A stretch of 64,000 bases of DNA from assembly GCA_947846985.1 (NCBI GenBank), contig CANTUZ010000001.1, positions 170,414,447 through 170,478,446 of the forward strand. The letters run 5' to 3'. The notes below the pieces were generated by a model. That model saw only the letters and a list, made by a program, of their open reading frames with translations, ran no database searches and was not told the origin of the DNA. Below are positions 40,301 to 52,042 of the stretch, piece after piece. This DNA comes from Fratercula arctica (Eukaryota > Chordata > Aves > Charadriiformes > Alcidae). How positions within the stretch are numbered: the first letter of the stretch is position 1; every line of letters begins with the position of its first letter. Made by a program: the position numbers and the translations under genes.

Positions 40301-43300
40301 GAGTCATACACTATGAAAGACCTTTTGCTAACCTACCCCACTAACTCCAGCGCACCAAGCAATTTAAGAAAGTTTTGTGTTTTTTTCTTCAAAAATGTTA
40401 GAAATGCATAAATGCTTTTGCAAGGATGTTTTGCTGTGGCAGTGCCATTTGTAGCACTTATGGTCTTAAGCAACAGCCACATGTATTAATAAAGAAGCTT
40501 CATTTTAAATCCATCTGCAAGGCGGCTACAAACAGAGCTGAAACATTCTGCTGAAGAGGAAGGAGCGATTGCTCTCGCTGTTTGAAAGAGGCAAGGTTAA
40601 CAAATGTAAGCGTGGCCAGCTCCCCTAGGAGAAAGAACAGGGATGAATGCTTCATTCTCTCAAGCGAGAGTCCCACAGTCATGCTAAATTAGGTAAAACA
40701 GTGAATAAAAGGGGAAAGAAATCTTCTGATAGAAAGAATTTCTCCCCCATCTGCGTGACGCTGAACGCTCTGCCCATACAGCATGGAGCGTATAGGAACG
40801 GAGTGAGCAAAGGAAACAACCAGGAATAAAATGTTGCCTTGGTGTGTATCCACACCAATTACTAAAGCCCCGTGCAGGGAGTCATGGCCCACAAAGCAAT
40901 TCCATTAGTTCTGGAGCTAGAACCAATATAACCTTACCTGTGAAGCATCAAGCTCACACTAAAAGACCTCTCTCTGCCCTCAAAAATGAGAATATTTTGT
41001 CAGACATTCAGTAGTCACGGTGTATGTCTCAGTTTTACTATTGAGGAGATGTGTGAAAGGAACGGTCCAGTAACAAAGTCAGAAAAAAAATAGTTCATTT
41101 GCATCTCAGTGTTTAACCTGGACTTGACAAGTCCTTCCACATTGAAAAGAAACACAACGGAGGAAATTATTTTGGCTAAGGTAATAGGAAACTTCAGTCC
41201 CTGAACAGTAACTTGTAACAATGAAGGTGATTGATAAATGCTTTTTCGTTGTAGAAAAAATATTTTACTGTTTTGTCTCACTTCTGATTGACAATCTTTT
41301 CATAAAGAGTCTGGTTCTTATTTCAAATAAGCAAAGATCTTCACATCTATTTGAAAAATGAAAGAGACAGAGGGGCTTGTTCACATGAAGAATTGGTAGG
41401 ATTAAAGAACAGTACAGATTACTGAAAAACAACAGCAAAAATTAACTTACTGATTGGATATTTATACCTGATAAGAGTCTTCATCAGTTCTATAATGAGC
41501 AAAAGGCATGCACTTACATCCATTAGTATCAAGGCAGGTTAGGTGTTTTATGCACTTGCTCTCTTTATCCTACCTCCATATTTTTCCAGACTGGAAAATG
41601 ACTGGATTGCACCAGTGCTACCCCCTGAACAGAGGCGTTGGTGTGTGTATAGGGGAAGCAGCTGTGATGCTCATCACGAACCACAAGTTTGGAAGGACAC
41701 TCGTGTCCTACAGTCCAGATTCAGCCACAGTGATCAAAACCATCCATGACTTTACCATACACGCCAAGCTACCAAACCGCGGCAGTGACTCCTAAAAACT
41801 TAGTGCCACTACCCCTCTACTTCCCAGTACATTTATTATCATGCAGAGATTAAACTCTCTTCAGTGTTCTCATAAGCATAGTAAAAGACCTGAGACTCGC
41901 AGTTTTCTGACTTATGTTTTTTAAAAAATATTTTTCCACATGTAAAACAGAAACTCGTATGCAAACAGTTTTTTCTCACACAGTGTTACTAAGTTTTAGC
42001 TGTTTTTTTAACATCACCTAAATGAATTTATGCATGAAGACATTGATTGCCTCCCTTTTTTGTGAATGACAGACACACTGGATTATTCTGGAAGAATCCT
42101 TCATATAAGCTTCCTCTCACCTTGTATGCCTCCCAAAGCATCAGTTTTTGGCCAGTGCCGGAGACAGAGTAGACATTTGGTCTGTGCAGTACAGCTGCTC
42201 TTTTGTTCATTTTTAAAAACAGAGCTAAAAAACAAATTCTGCATAATTTTCCCTTCGATTTTTGCTGTCTTTGAGAGCAAATGTTTAGGCTTCATCACAT
42301 TTTTAGCTATGTAAGTATTTTTTTCTGAAGAGAGGAATTTAACACATTCTGCAATATTGTGTGGATGTAGCGCTGACTCCACCATGAAAACTGCAGTGTC
42401 AGAACCACTGTTGAGGGAGCAGTAACAACTTTCCTCTCGGTAGTATCAAAATAGCACGGTTTTGTGCCGCTGCAAATTTCAACATAGCTGGGAAATAAAA
42501 AATAATACTGTTTAGATCAGCATAAAAATCAGTCTTCAGTATGCAGCCAGCTGTGCATAAAAATGAGGAGAAATATAAGCAAAAATGAGCATTTACTTGA
42601 ATCGGGTCTTTAGCAACCACACAAACACGTGCAGCTTGAAGTAGTGTTGACAGACATCTTTCTCTCAGGGCAACTTGCATTTCTTCAGACCCTTTCTAGC
42701 AAAAGGCGGCCTGTCTAAAACCAGACATATTGACACAAAGTTTCTATGCTTACTGGTTTTAAAGAAAAGAAAGTATAGCTCGCTACCAGCAGAGTTTAAT
42801 CAATGATTTAGTAAACTGATTATTGCACAAACAACCCACTATTGCTTTTGGATGATTGCAGACATACTGAGGAAGACACCATTTTAGCAGTTACTTTCAG
42901 CTGGGGTTAATGCATGATGTTAGTGCCTTTTTGTACAGAGAAGCAAACAGGTAACTCAATTTGCAAAGAGAATTAAATATAATCATTTTAAAAAACAGTG
43001 AACTTCAGGCATAAGTCTTTTTCTTAATGCTTATTTTCTTAAAGCATGATTCCAATGTCATTTGTGTTTACTTGTTTTTTGGGGTTGCATTTTTCTCCTA
43101 GTTCATGGTTTGATGTGCCTGGCAAATTTTAAATGACTACAGATTTTAAGCACTGCTTTACCATAGACTACTACAACATTTACCTTAAACATTTCACACA
43201 CTTGCCACTCCTACTTTTTTGATTTGTACTAATTTTTTTAAATCATCAGTCTAATAATCTCCAACCACACAAATTGTTCTCAGAGAGTGGCTGTGATCTT

Positions 43301-46300
43301 CACACAGTCATATTCCATGCCTAATGCTATGTTGCCATCTGTTGACCAATTTAGCAGTTGTAGTACTAAGACAAGACACTCAAGAATGTAAAAAAATCTC
43401 TGGAAGATTTTATAAGTTTAAATCTCAATTTTTTATTTACTTTTTTTTTTCTTTATCTAGGAAAGTTATTTAAAAATCTTGATATTTATCCTTAACATTT
43501 ATTAATTTAAAGAAAAAAAAAGTATTAAGCCTTCAAAGATCTTCAAAGGCTACTTAAGGAAACTGTCTAAAGGTTAAAACAAATTGGAAATACTTTGGGA
43601 ACTATATTGTAAGAGAAACACACTGCACAGATGGAATAGCCTATCTTGCTATAATGTTACATTTTTCAGTTTCAAAAGGTGTCCAAAGGGATCAAGATGA
43701 TATTGCTGCAGAAAAAATGAAAATAAAAAGGGGTCAAAGTGTTTACTGTGTGATTCATTATTCATGTTTTCTTGGATCACTTTCAGTTTAAACTTAAGTA
43801 CAGACGAAAAAGTAACATGTTTGTACAGGATAGTATTTCAGACAGATTTAAAAGGGTGCAAGAGTTACTTTTATCAGGCTGTACAGTATCAGTACAGGCA
43901 AGAAGTTCTTCATGCCTGCTTCACTCGGCATCCCAAAAGTCTATTTACCTCTAAATGACAGCATGTATAAAATAAAGTATGTATTACATTTTTTTTGCCT
44001 CAAAGGAGTTTTGTAGGATTAACTTCAGAAATACCGGAAAGGCTTAAAAAAATTCTGACCATGAGCACCACAAAAAAGGATTCGTTTTATATAAAGTGAT
44101 TAGAATAAAGTAATTTTAAAACAAAAATCTTTTAAAGAATTTATATATGGAGGTCTATTTTGAAAAAAAAGTGAAAAAACCCAACTTGGATATGGTTGGG
44201 GTTTTTTTTAATACATAAAATAAGTATGGATTTGCTCTATTAATATTAATAAAAATGAGAATGCATTATATTTTTACAGCAATATACAAACGAAAACAAC
44301 TCAGCAGCTTATACATTGCATTGTGATGCTGACTTCAAGAACTTACATGGATATAAAGATTTCATGCAGTCTCTATTTAGTGACTCACCTTTGAATCATC
44401 CAGTTCCAGCTTTTTCAGGGACTTTCTGACATAATCTATGAAGGAGGATGATTTGGAGAAAGTTTTTCCGACGTGTCGATCACTGCAAATAAAGCATTGA
44501 GATGCAGGCTTTTATACATCCAACACCATAAATTTACATTGTTAAATTAACTTTAATTAAATTTTTAATTCAGGACAAATAAATAAGCTACTACTGCCAA
44601 TTTTGTAACAATTTTCCTTTTTTGCCCTTCTACTTAAAACAAAACAAGATAGCTAATACTTCAAGAAATTTCTAGATACAGGAACTGTACAATTGTACTA
44701 TGGTTATAGAACAGTTATTATTTTACCTAAAAATCAGAGAGTTGAAGGCTTCTTTTTAATTTCTCCCTAATATTTTTATTTCTCTATGAATGACAAAATT
44801 CTTATTTCCACTGACAGATATTTCCCTCTATACTTCTATAATGCTTCTATAATTTACTATAATGCTGCTGTAATTTATTTACCATTAACCACTAGACTGA
44901 GCAAATGCCAAGCTGGAGTAAAAGTTCACTTTCGCTTGTTACCTTGTGTTCTTATCCTCGCAATTTTTATTTCACTAAGTGACGCCAGAATTTTTTCCTG
45001 TTTACAACTCAATGGCCTACTTTTGAAGCCAGCCAAAAACATGGGTTGTTTCAGAAAACATGTTAAAATAATGCACGAAAATTTAAAAGACACATAGGAA
45101 GACTGAATCCTAGCAGGCCACTTACATTTGTTCTCTGTGTTTAAAATATCTCGGAGAGACAACACGCAAAGTTTTTCTTAGTCTGAATTTACTTTCTTGA
45201 CTGTGTCTTAATGTAATTCCTCTTCCAGCTGTGCAGTGTAGGAGTTATATTTCCAGCCACAGTAGCTGTTTGTAAGTACTCAATTACTTAAAAGGAAATA
45301 CACTTCCCCCCCCCCCTCCCCGTGAAATACTAACTAGAAATACCTTTGTTAAAAATTTCCCCCCTGTCTAATTCTTAGTAAAACCCTTTCTCCTTGTGTA
45401 AGGACGAGGATTAACATCTACTGAGGTCAACAGAGGGACTTTGCTCAGTGGCAGTTCTAACGCCGTTTAGCTGGCAGGGATCCCCACGCATTGAGAATCA
45501 ACAGCCACGTGTATTTTTAAAGAAAGAATGAATTTCTGTAGTCATATTTAATGGTCAGATGCATTTAAGCATTTAGGCTGATGCAATTTGAAACTCAGTT
45601 CATGATGATGCTGTTACGTCCCTCTTTGTTAGACGGGCCTCTGCCCTCCTAATCACAAGCTACAGGGGGAAAGATATTGCCTGGGTCTGTCTGGGATGGA
45701 GCCAACTTCAGAGCAATCCAGGGAATGCTTTAGATCTGTGATGAAAACAGTGCTGGGAACACACCGATGTTTCAGCTATTGGCCAAAGAGTGGTTGCACA
45801 GCCTCTGCCCCCAGGGAGTAGGCTGGGGGTGCACAAGAAGTGTGGGCTGACATGGTCGGGACAGCTGACCCAAATGGACCATGGGGATATTCCACACCAC
45901 AGCAATGACAGTGTGTTGTGTGGGGGTAGTCTTTCCAAGGTAGCCATTGTGGTTATTTCAAAAGTATAATTATTTAATTATTCCTTCAAATTATGATACC
46001 TTTAACAAGATATCTCACACTCTCACACTTTTTCTTTTTTTTTTTTTTTTTTTTTGCAATGTAGTAGCCATGCTTTCATATGTTATATTTTATGTAATTT
46101 TAACATAAACAAGAATTTCTTCTTCCAGGAGTTCGACCTTCTGAAAAGTAAGCTGTCTAGCTCTACATTTAGAAAAAGATTTGGGGATATCTGCATTAGC
46201 ACTTATTTTAGAACAGGAGTATACTACTGAAGTCAATTTTCCGATTTTGCCCAACTCCAATGCCTTGGTTCACACTGTGGAATAGGATGAGAGCTCAAAA

Positions 46301-49300
46301 AAATTGGTTATTTTCAAATTAAACTAAACTGGAAGGTGTGCTTCTGGATGTGCTCCAAATGCTAACAGGCATACATCCCACAGAATTAGATAAAATCTAA
46401 TCCACCTACAACTCCAGAAAAGGAGTATAGTGCAGATGTCAAGTCCTCAGCACCAGCTCTCCAAATCCCATCCTACAAGGGCATAGGCACAGGCAGTAAG
46501 TAGCTCTTTACAGCCATGATGGCCATTGAGCTTTCATCAGTTTTTCTCAGAACAAATGGAAATGTCTTTTTGTCTTCTGCAGTATTAAAGCTGCCAGGAC
46601 CTCTGCAACCCAGAACTGGGTTGACTTTTTCATAGAATCATAGAATAGTTTGGGTTAGAAGGGACCTTTAAAGGTCATCTAGTTGAACCTCCCCTGCAAC
46701 AAGGAGGGACATTTTCAACTAGATCAGGTTGCTCAGAGCCCCATCCAACCTCATCTTGAAAGTTTCCAGGGATGGCGCATCTACCATCTCTCTGGGCAAC
46801 CTGTTCCAGTGTTTCACCAACCCCATCATAAAAAATTTCTTCCTTATATCTAGTCTAAATCTTCCCTCCTTTTGCAATCAGTTCTCTTGTGAAGATGTGT
46901 TTTACCCATGTATCCAGTACCAAAGAGGACCCATTTCAGCTATGGTAAAGGAAGCGCAGTGCATTTGTAATGTGGATTTAGGATGAACAAATCTATCCTT
47001 CATTTTAATACCAATATGTATATAAAGTCTGATGAGACTGATTCTTAAGCCCTTCTGCTTTCTAAGAAATACTTTCTCTATAGAATAGGGATGGCAGAGA
47101 ATCAGAGCTTTGGTTCATATTCTGTGAATTCCGAGCTTCCTACCTTTTGGTGACACCATAAATTTCTTCTATAATAACCTGAAGAACAGCTCGATAAAAC
47201 AATGATTCTGTAGGCAGCTGCAAAAAATTTTACAACAGCAAGGATTTAAAATTGGCATTGAAATTAAATTCAGAGTAACAAAACCAGTACTGGCTTCCTT
47301 AACTACTTATTGTCTTTACAATCAGTCATAACAGGTTTAAGAGGACAATTTACTAATGTTCTTGCATCTAGTTAAAATTACTTTTTTGGCTTAGAGTCTA
47401 ACATAACCATGAATGCAAGAAAAAAAAAAAAAGAAACCCAAACTCTGAAGTAGAAGTTCAAAGGTTGGCAGAGGGAAAAATGCACTGATCATGATCCAAA
47501 TTCTACTATACAAAATAAATATAACAATTTAAATAAACTGCTTTAAAGACAAAAGGAGTATTTCCCTAGTTGAAACCCCATACACTATATGCCACGCCGA
47601 AAGTACTATGCTCACAAAACCAGAATACACTGAAAACTTTGTGTCTTTGTGTATGAAAGATCTCTTTGCATAAAAATTGTTAATGCTTGACAATTCACAG
47701 CAAAATGCATTTACAGTAAAAGGCTACTGGGGCCAATGGGCTTACATATGGAAAGAAGAGGTCTCTCAGCCTTGCCTTTTAAATGTCTGCACAGTTGGTG
47801 TCCACCATCCCTAAAAGGATAACTTGTACAACAATAATCCAAAGTACTCACACGGAAAAAAAATACAGGGATTAAAAATAACGATGATATTTCTAACGAT
47901 GATAACGATGATGTTTCTAACAGGTTCAAGCTTTTGTCATAACAATTTCTTTTTTAACATTAGTTGACAAAACACTGGGATAGAGTGATCCAAACCAGGG
48001 ATATCAGCAGGACATTTGTACTGTATTTATATATTAGCTTAAAGACAGCAAAAAACATTAGGAAGGGTAGTTTAATGCCTTAAATTTTAAGCTGTGCTTT
48101 TTTTTCCAGACTCTAAGTTGTCAAAAGAAAACAGATTCACTAAGTACAATCACAGCAATAAAAATGTGATTGCGTGATAACACATGCTATCTATCAGGAT
48201 TTGACGCAGTGTATGCTAGTATTTTAGATTCCAGAAATGCAGAAGTTCAATCAAAGGTCATAGATTAAGAGCATTCAAGGGGGAAAAACACATTTTATCT
48301 TAGAATGGCTAAAATAAACAATATTACTTACCATTTGGCCAACTGCAACTCGCTCCAAAGCCTGTAAGAGTGAAGGAATTAAATTGCTGATATGTTTATT
48401 CTTTATCAGAACATTTTATAAACACATTGTATAAAAGTCAGAGGAGATGACATTTTAAACGATTAATGGTGTGACATAACACGAGCTTGCACGCTTTAAA
48501 GTGTTAATACCTTTAGGGACTCATAATCAGCTCGCTCCTGTTATTTTGTTTTATTTATAGGAGAAGCAATGACAACTGGCTGTATGGAAACAGATGCATG
48601 CAAAATTTGCTTGTTTTTCTCAGTATTGTAAAAGAGGATTACTTTCTGTGAAAGTGCTAAAAAGAAATGCATTTTTCATGAGTCTGTTCCTACTGAAATA
48701 CAAATTATTCACTTTGCATATTCAACTCTTTTAAAGTAAATATTAGTTCAATATACAATGTCTTTAAATACTTTTCGTCCCTAGTATTCAGATAAATTGA
48801 ACTTCCGTATGTAAAGTTAAATAAAATAAAAACTTCAGAGAGTGCATACTGTGCATTATCTTTCACTAGATTCTTCATACCATAAATCCTGAGGTAGGTG
48901 TGAGAGTACCTGATTTTTATGATCCATAGTGACAAGGAACGACAAATAATTAGAAGCGTGGAATATTTTTCCACAGTTGAAAAGATACTGTGCCTATAAA
49001 AATTTCAGCCGGGTATTAAAGATCGTAGTAGAAATGAAGACAAAAATTCAGTAAATTATCTGACACTACAAAAAATTAGATAACAGCCAAAAATGCCTCA
49101 CCATTTACGGGTCATTGTCACCTTTAGTCCCCAAACTCCACTACAGTAAATAAGATTGCTTGTCTCTGAATCATCCACTTCTCCTTCTCCTAGTTTTAGA
49201 ACTGATCTTCTATTTCAGACTGTTCTTCAAACACAGTCCAAGCAGTTGCAGTTCCTCCATTCACAGCTTTGGCCAACTATCAGGTTTGACTTCTGCTGTA

Positions 49301-50857
49301 CAAGCTATAGCTGTCATACCGGCATGTATCTGTTGCTGCTTAGAAGATGGATGTGGTTTCTAACATGTATTGTAAGGGTCTGGAACTGAAACTACCATCC
49401 AGAACCTTTAGCCCTTGGCACTTTAACCAATTTGAATGACATGTAATAATGAACATCAGCAATAATGCCGAGTGTCATTGCTCAGTAGACTCAGTTTCTC
49501 CTAGCCAGCCATTACCATAATAACAGTAGAAATATCTAGTGACACAGGAGAACTCTTTGCCTTTCGTGAATGCTCAAACAAAAGAAGTTTTTAACTGACA
49601 AATTTCTCTGATTTCTGTGAAATCTAAAATAGATATATATGGCACGATCAGTACTGTCTCTTGGGGGTCATTTACTTATAAAATTTATCTTCCTACCATT
49701 GTTGAAAAACAGCCCAACCTTTTTCTTTCCAAAAGAAATGCAATGGGAAAGGAAATAGCTAATGTGTCAGCTGAGGAAGAATTGGTATTGTATGACACTG
49801 ACAAGAAAAAGCGAAAAGGCAAATCCCTTTTAGAAAGCACTTTTTGTGGTAAGTTTTACAGCAACATCTCCAAAATGCACAATTTTTTTCTCATACCTTG
49901 CCAAGAGTAACACATTTAAGCCTTATGAATACTAAATGACTGTCCTCTTATACCTTCTCCTGATAGCATTTAGTTATCATGTTAGTTCAAGTTTACATAA
50001 CCTTGATACATTAGCCTATACTGAGTCTTTAGTCTACACTGTTCTCTGTAATGGAGGTACAGAGCTAGCAGCAGAGGCTAGCCAGAACCTGACGTGATTC
50101 ATCCTGATACCAGAAATTAAAAATTAATAGAGGAAAGGAATAGTGGTCTTCTAACTGAAAGAGTGGTTGAAATTTTCAGTACCTATCCGTTTTTTCAAAT
50201 TAGACAACAGTTCATCATCCTGTCTTGATGAGGTTAGGTCTTTAAAAGCACTTAATCTCTTGGTGCAATGTTAAAAAGATGTTTCCAGTCTCTTAAGCCA
50301 CATGGATTTTAGAGCTCTTCTAGTTTTTGGAATGGCAGGTTTGTTTAGGTTTTAAACAGTCAGAACGTTCAATATTATGAATCATGTGGGTGTTGGGGGA
50401 GATACTGATTGCAATCCTTCTACAATTACCTTGTTCCCTGCTAAGTCCTTGGCCAAGAACTATTACCCGGAGGGGTTACCTTGTTTAGGTTTCAACAAAG
50501 GTTTGGCCTTTCTGTCCACTCTTAAAATACATTTCTGTCAATACTCATTTTTTCATGCCTTCAGCAAGTATAAAATACATAAAGCTGGAAGGTCAATACT
50601 ATTTTTTTTAGATATAATTCATCATGCTTACAACATTAATGATGTTATTCTGTAGAGTCTTGGATTAAAGTCATGGCTCTAGGATTAGAAGCCAAAAACA
50701 ATGAATCCTGTAACATCTGGATAAAGCTCTCAGTAGGAAAAAGAAAAGAAAGGGATTCATACCAAGCATGCTGACATTCTAGCATTGCGACCGCAGCACC
50801 AGCCCTTGTCCTTCAAGTACTGACACATGGGAAATCCCCACACTTCCTCTGGGCAAT
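28209..50857 (-). CDS. METTL25: METTL25, C-terminal seven coding exons (partial gene, spliced)
   Basis: METTL25 is a predicted S-adenosylmethionine-dependent methyltransferase of the METTL25/METTL25B (RRNAD1) family; its substrate is not something I can state. Seven minus-strand exons join without any frame break into 178 residues plus TAA: 50763-50857, 48332-48361, 47144-47217, 44389-44482, 30573-30647, 29881-29952, 28209-28307. All internal borders are AG acceptor and GT donor. Recognised conserved strings are WGFPMC, WCCGRNARMSACL, LPTESLFYRAVLQ, YEKYK, LAPC with LILLDRLCYLKEQ, and the C-terminal LFDPVKSPRCYAVIALKKQ. The human protein is about 600 residues from memory, so roughly the last 30 percent is here. 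The first exon starts in phase 2, so more exons must lie upstream; I found no exon with the expected GLHTCGDLA-type or VGCCYH-type motifs before 64,000. Introns from 5' to 3' are about 2.4, 1.1, 2.7, 13.7, 0.6 and 1.6 kb. The identification rests on remembered vertebrate METTL25 sequence and on the perfect splice continuity. Confidence 0.93.
29881..29952 (-). CDS. METTL25: METTL25 coding exon
   Basis: This 72-nt exon, phase 0 at both ends, encodes 24 residues, LKVVLAPCVEVLILLDRLC followed by YLKEQ. The acceptor is ctttcag and the donor CAG|gtattt. The hydrophobic stretch followed by LDRL.YL.EQ is also found in the paralogue METTL25B, which supports the family call. Confidence 0.93.
30573..30647 (-). 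CDS. METTL25: METTL25 coding exon
   Basis: This 75-nt exon, phase 0 at both ends, encodes 25 residues from LADSCIMDYYEKYKHRM to NELEAFNM. The acceptor is cttgcag and the donor ATG|gtaaaa. The YYEKYK..MNELEAFNM pattern is conserved in vertebrate METTL25 as I recall it. Confidence 0.93.
31668..31783 (+). mobile_element. CR1 LINE 3' tip
   Basis: About 115 bp matches the CR1 3' end: ggcacttagggacatggctt, ggtggacttggcagtgtt, cttttccaacctaaatg and two attctatg tail repeats. It lies in the long METTL25 intron, antisense to the gene, about 350 bp before an older CR1 copy in the same orientation. Confidence 0.92.
32130..33270 (+). mobile_element. Ancient CR1/L3-type LINE copy, degenerate
   Basis: About 1.1 kb follows the order of a CR1-clade LINE from the middle of the reverse transcriptase region to near the 3' end. 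Landmarks are gtcaacatggatttgtcaag, gatttaagcaaaatttttga, a stretch near 32,680-32,740 resembling the nacatgag.cagtgtg.tgc.gcaaaaaa part, gggcatcagatttcaaagaa, gatctagaaaacatgaccta and a final gggatgggttgg. Many substitutions and indels break the reading frame, so it is inactive and much older than the CR1 tip just upstream. It is intronic and antisense to METTL25. The exact subfamily cannot be decided by eye. Confidence 0.82.
35241..35282 (+). repeat. (AATGT)n-type microsatellite
   Basis: Imperfect pentamer repeat: aataatgtaatgtaatgtaa, then tatagtgtaaaataatgtaa. It lies in the long METTL25 intron. Confidence 0.9.
36785..36812 (+). repeat. A11 then G10 ac G5 purine tract
   Basis: Eleven adenines run directly into ten guanines, then ac, then five guanines. 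It is a purine-rich run with possible triplex or quadruplex character. It lies in the METTL25 intron, so the transcript carries the C/T-rich complement. Confidence 0.9.
44173..44210. other. Inverted repeat that can form a hairpin
   Basis: The arms aaaaaacccaac and gttggggtttttt are separated by ttggatatg. They pair over about 12 bp with one extra g. It lies about 180 nt inside the intron, downstream of the METTL25 donor at 44388. Confidence 0.6.
44389..44482 (-). CDS. METTL25: METTL25 coding exon
   Basis: This 94-nt exon supplies one base of the split serine codon and then 31 residues, DRHVGKTFSKSSSFIDYVRK followed by SLKKLELDDSK. The acceptor is tttgcag and the donor AAAG|gtgagt. It is basic and serine-rich at its start. 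It ends in phase 0 ahead of the longest intron seen between exons (13.7 kb). Confidence 0.93.
45305..45322 (+). repeat. C-rich homopolymer tract
   Basis: Cytosine run with one interruption by t (cccccctcccc). Because METTL25 is on the minus strand, the intronic RNA would carry the G-rich form. Confidence 0.9.
46035..46055 (+). repeat. T21 tract
   Basis: Thymine run in the METTL25 intron, preceded by a (tctcacac) doublet and ttttc. Confidence 0.95.
46631..46875 (-). mobile_element. CR1 LINE 3' end
   Basis: About 245 bp reads as the reverse complement of the CR1 tail: catagaatcatagaatagtt, gggttagaagggacctttaa, cagagccccatccaacct and gggcaacctgttccagtgtt. It lies in the 2.7-kb METTL25 intron, in the same orientation as the gene. 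The sequence is little decayed. Confidence 0.93.
47144..47217 (-). CDS. METTL25: METTL25 coding exon
   Basis: This 74-nt exon encodes 24 residues beginning LPTESLFYRAVLQ and ending YGVTK, plus two bases (AG) of a serine codon finished by the next exon. The acceptor is tttgcag and the donor AAAAG|gtagga. The outgoing phase is 2, matching the single leading T of the exon at 44389-44482. Confidence 0.93.
47879..47921 (+). repeat. Imperfect tandem repeat (aacgatgat / tttctaacgatg)
   Basis: The unit taacgatgat recurs at about 47879, 47895 and 47904, with tatttctaa and tgtttctaa between, suggesting a slipped duplication. It lies in the METTL25 intron between the 30-nt exon and the exon beginning LPTES. 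Confidence 0.8.
48332..48361 (-). CDS. METTL25: METTL25 30-nt microexon
   Basis: A phase 0 exon of only 30 nt encodes ALERVAVGQM. It has a strong donor (ATG|gtaagt) and acceptor (cttacag|GCT). It joins ...RMSACL upstream to LPTESLF... downstream, matching the order expected for METTL25. Skipping it would keep the frame and remove ten residues. Confidence 0.92.
50763..50857 (-). CDS. METTL25: METTL25 coding exon (first of seven in window)
   Basis: This 95-nt exon begins with two bases that finish a split codon and then encodes 31 residues from CPEEVWGFPMC to RNARMSACL. The acceptor reads ttttgcag and the donor G|gtatga. The cysteine-rich string GWCCGRNARMSACL is the most family-specific motif in the window. 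The incoming phase (2) means the preceding exon, outside the window or not recognised, must supply one base of the shared codon. Confidence 0.93.
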
Positions 50858-51899
50858 CTGCAAAATGGAGAAAAAAAATAGGCACAGCTTTCATGGGCTA
50901 TTTTTCTCTTACTTAAAGAATACACAATGTATTGAGCAAGATGAACAGTAGTTAATGGCACCAGAAATGCTTAAGTGTTCTAGTCCAGTACCAAAAGCCG
51001 TGGTAGTGTTATAAAAAACCGTATTTTCCTCGTAACAGATGTTTTTGGTTTATGTTGAATTTCTGATAATTTCACATTTTCCAAAACAATTTTAAATGAG
51101 TGTCTTTTAGAAAATCCACTGAAAAAACAATCCAAGGGACAAGAGGAGATTTTGCAGATACTCATGGCACCCCATGCCATGCCATTAGTCACAAGATGTA
51201 AGCCAGACAGTCGTTCAATGTAGCAGGACTTCAGTACCGCATCTCATTGGGTTCTTCTTCTATCATAAACATCTATTAAACATCACACAGAACAATGTGT
51301 ATTTGTTTATTTCAGTTCTGAAGGCCCATGCTTTGCTGCTAGGCAGAATGTTTGTTTTCCAGAAAAGAGCAGCTGCAAAGGATCTTGCTGTTTCTTCATA
51401 ACACCAAGAAGTATTTGCATCATAATCTGTGCTCAGTTTGTTTCACTATCATTAATATTTTGAATAACAACTCAATTCTTCATGTTTAACACTCATGCAA
51501 ATGTGGGAAAACTAAAGTACAGCGATTACTTTATAGATGTTCATGCAGTTTTAAATGTAGACGAACTCTACAATGTTTTGGATTTTCATTAGTGCATTTG
51601 TCAGCTGATTTTTTGGAACGCTGAATAAGAATTACTACTTTCTTTAAAAAAAAAAAGCAAATTGGCTAGGATCCTAGTTTTTTAGCATAGAAAGATGACT
51701 CGGGCATATTTAAAGATAAATCAACGTAACGGGGTTAAAAAAAGGACAGCAGAAATACGACTCTTCAAATTTACCAGAAGTCTGAGATACATACATGTAA
51801 GTAGAATTCATTTTGTGAAAGTTAAGCAAAGAAAAAGGAAATAAGAAACTATAAATGATCCAACCCTCCTCCCCACAGCGAAAGCCCTCAGTTTTCTAG

Positions 51900-52042
51900 C
51901 AGTAGTCCCCAGTCTTGGCTGATCTCTAGAGAGTAACAGCAAGCAGGTAATCTTCTGCAGGCAACCTCACACTTTGCTCTCCTTTTAGCCCTGAGAAATG
52001 TCAGAGGCTCTTAGGGGATGAATACTGGTTTGGGGACCATGA
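51900..52042. mobile_element. Possible short hAT-type MITE
   Basis: The left end reads cagtagtccccagtc and the right end, on the opposite strand, tcatggtccccaaac. Both resemble the hAT-type terminal inverted repeat CAGTGGTCCCCAAAC with two to four changes each. The interior of about 110 bp has no coding capacity. The flanking 8-mers (ttttctag and ttgaagaa) do not match, so a target site duplication is not visible, and the call is tentative. Confidence 0.35.

Larger units (their letters stand above)
30648..44388 (-). other. METTL25: METTL25 long intron
   Basis: This 13.7-kb intron separates the exons ending LELDDSK and beginning LADSC. It holds a CR1 tip and an ancient CR1 copy at its low-coordinate end, an AATGT microsatellite (35,241-35,282), an A11/G10 tract (36,785-36,812), a very AT-rich stretch near 39,000-39,370, and a hairpin near the donor side (44,173-44,210). 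No additional exon was recognised. Confidence 0.8.

Noticed and set aside
46729..46986. 85-codon plus-strand open frame
   Set aside because: It reads mostly through the reverse complement of a CR1 tail.
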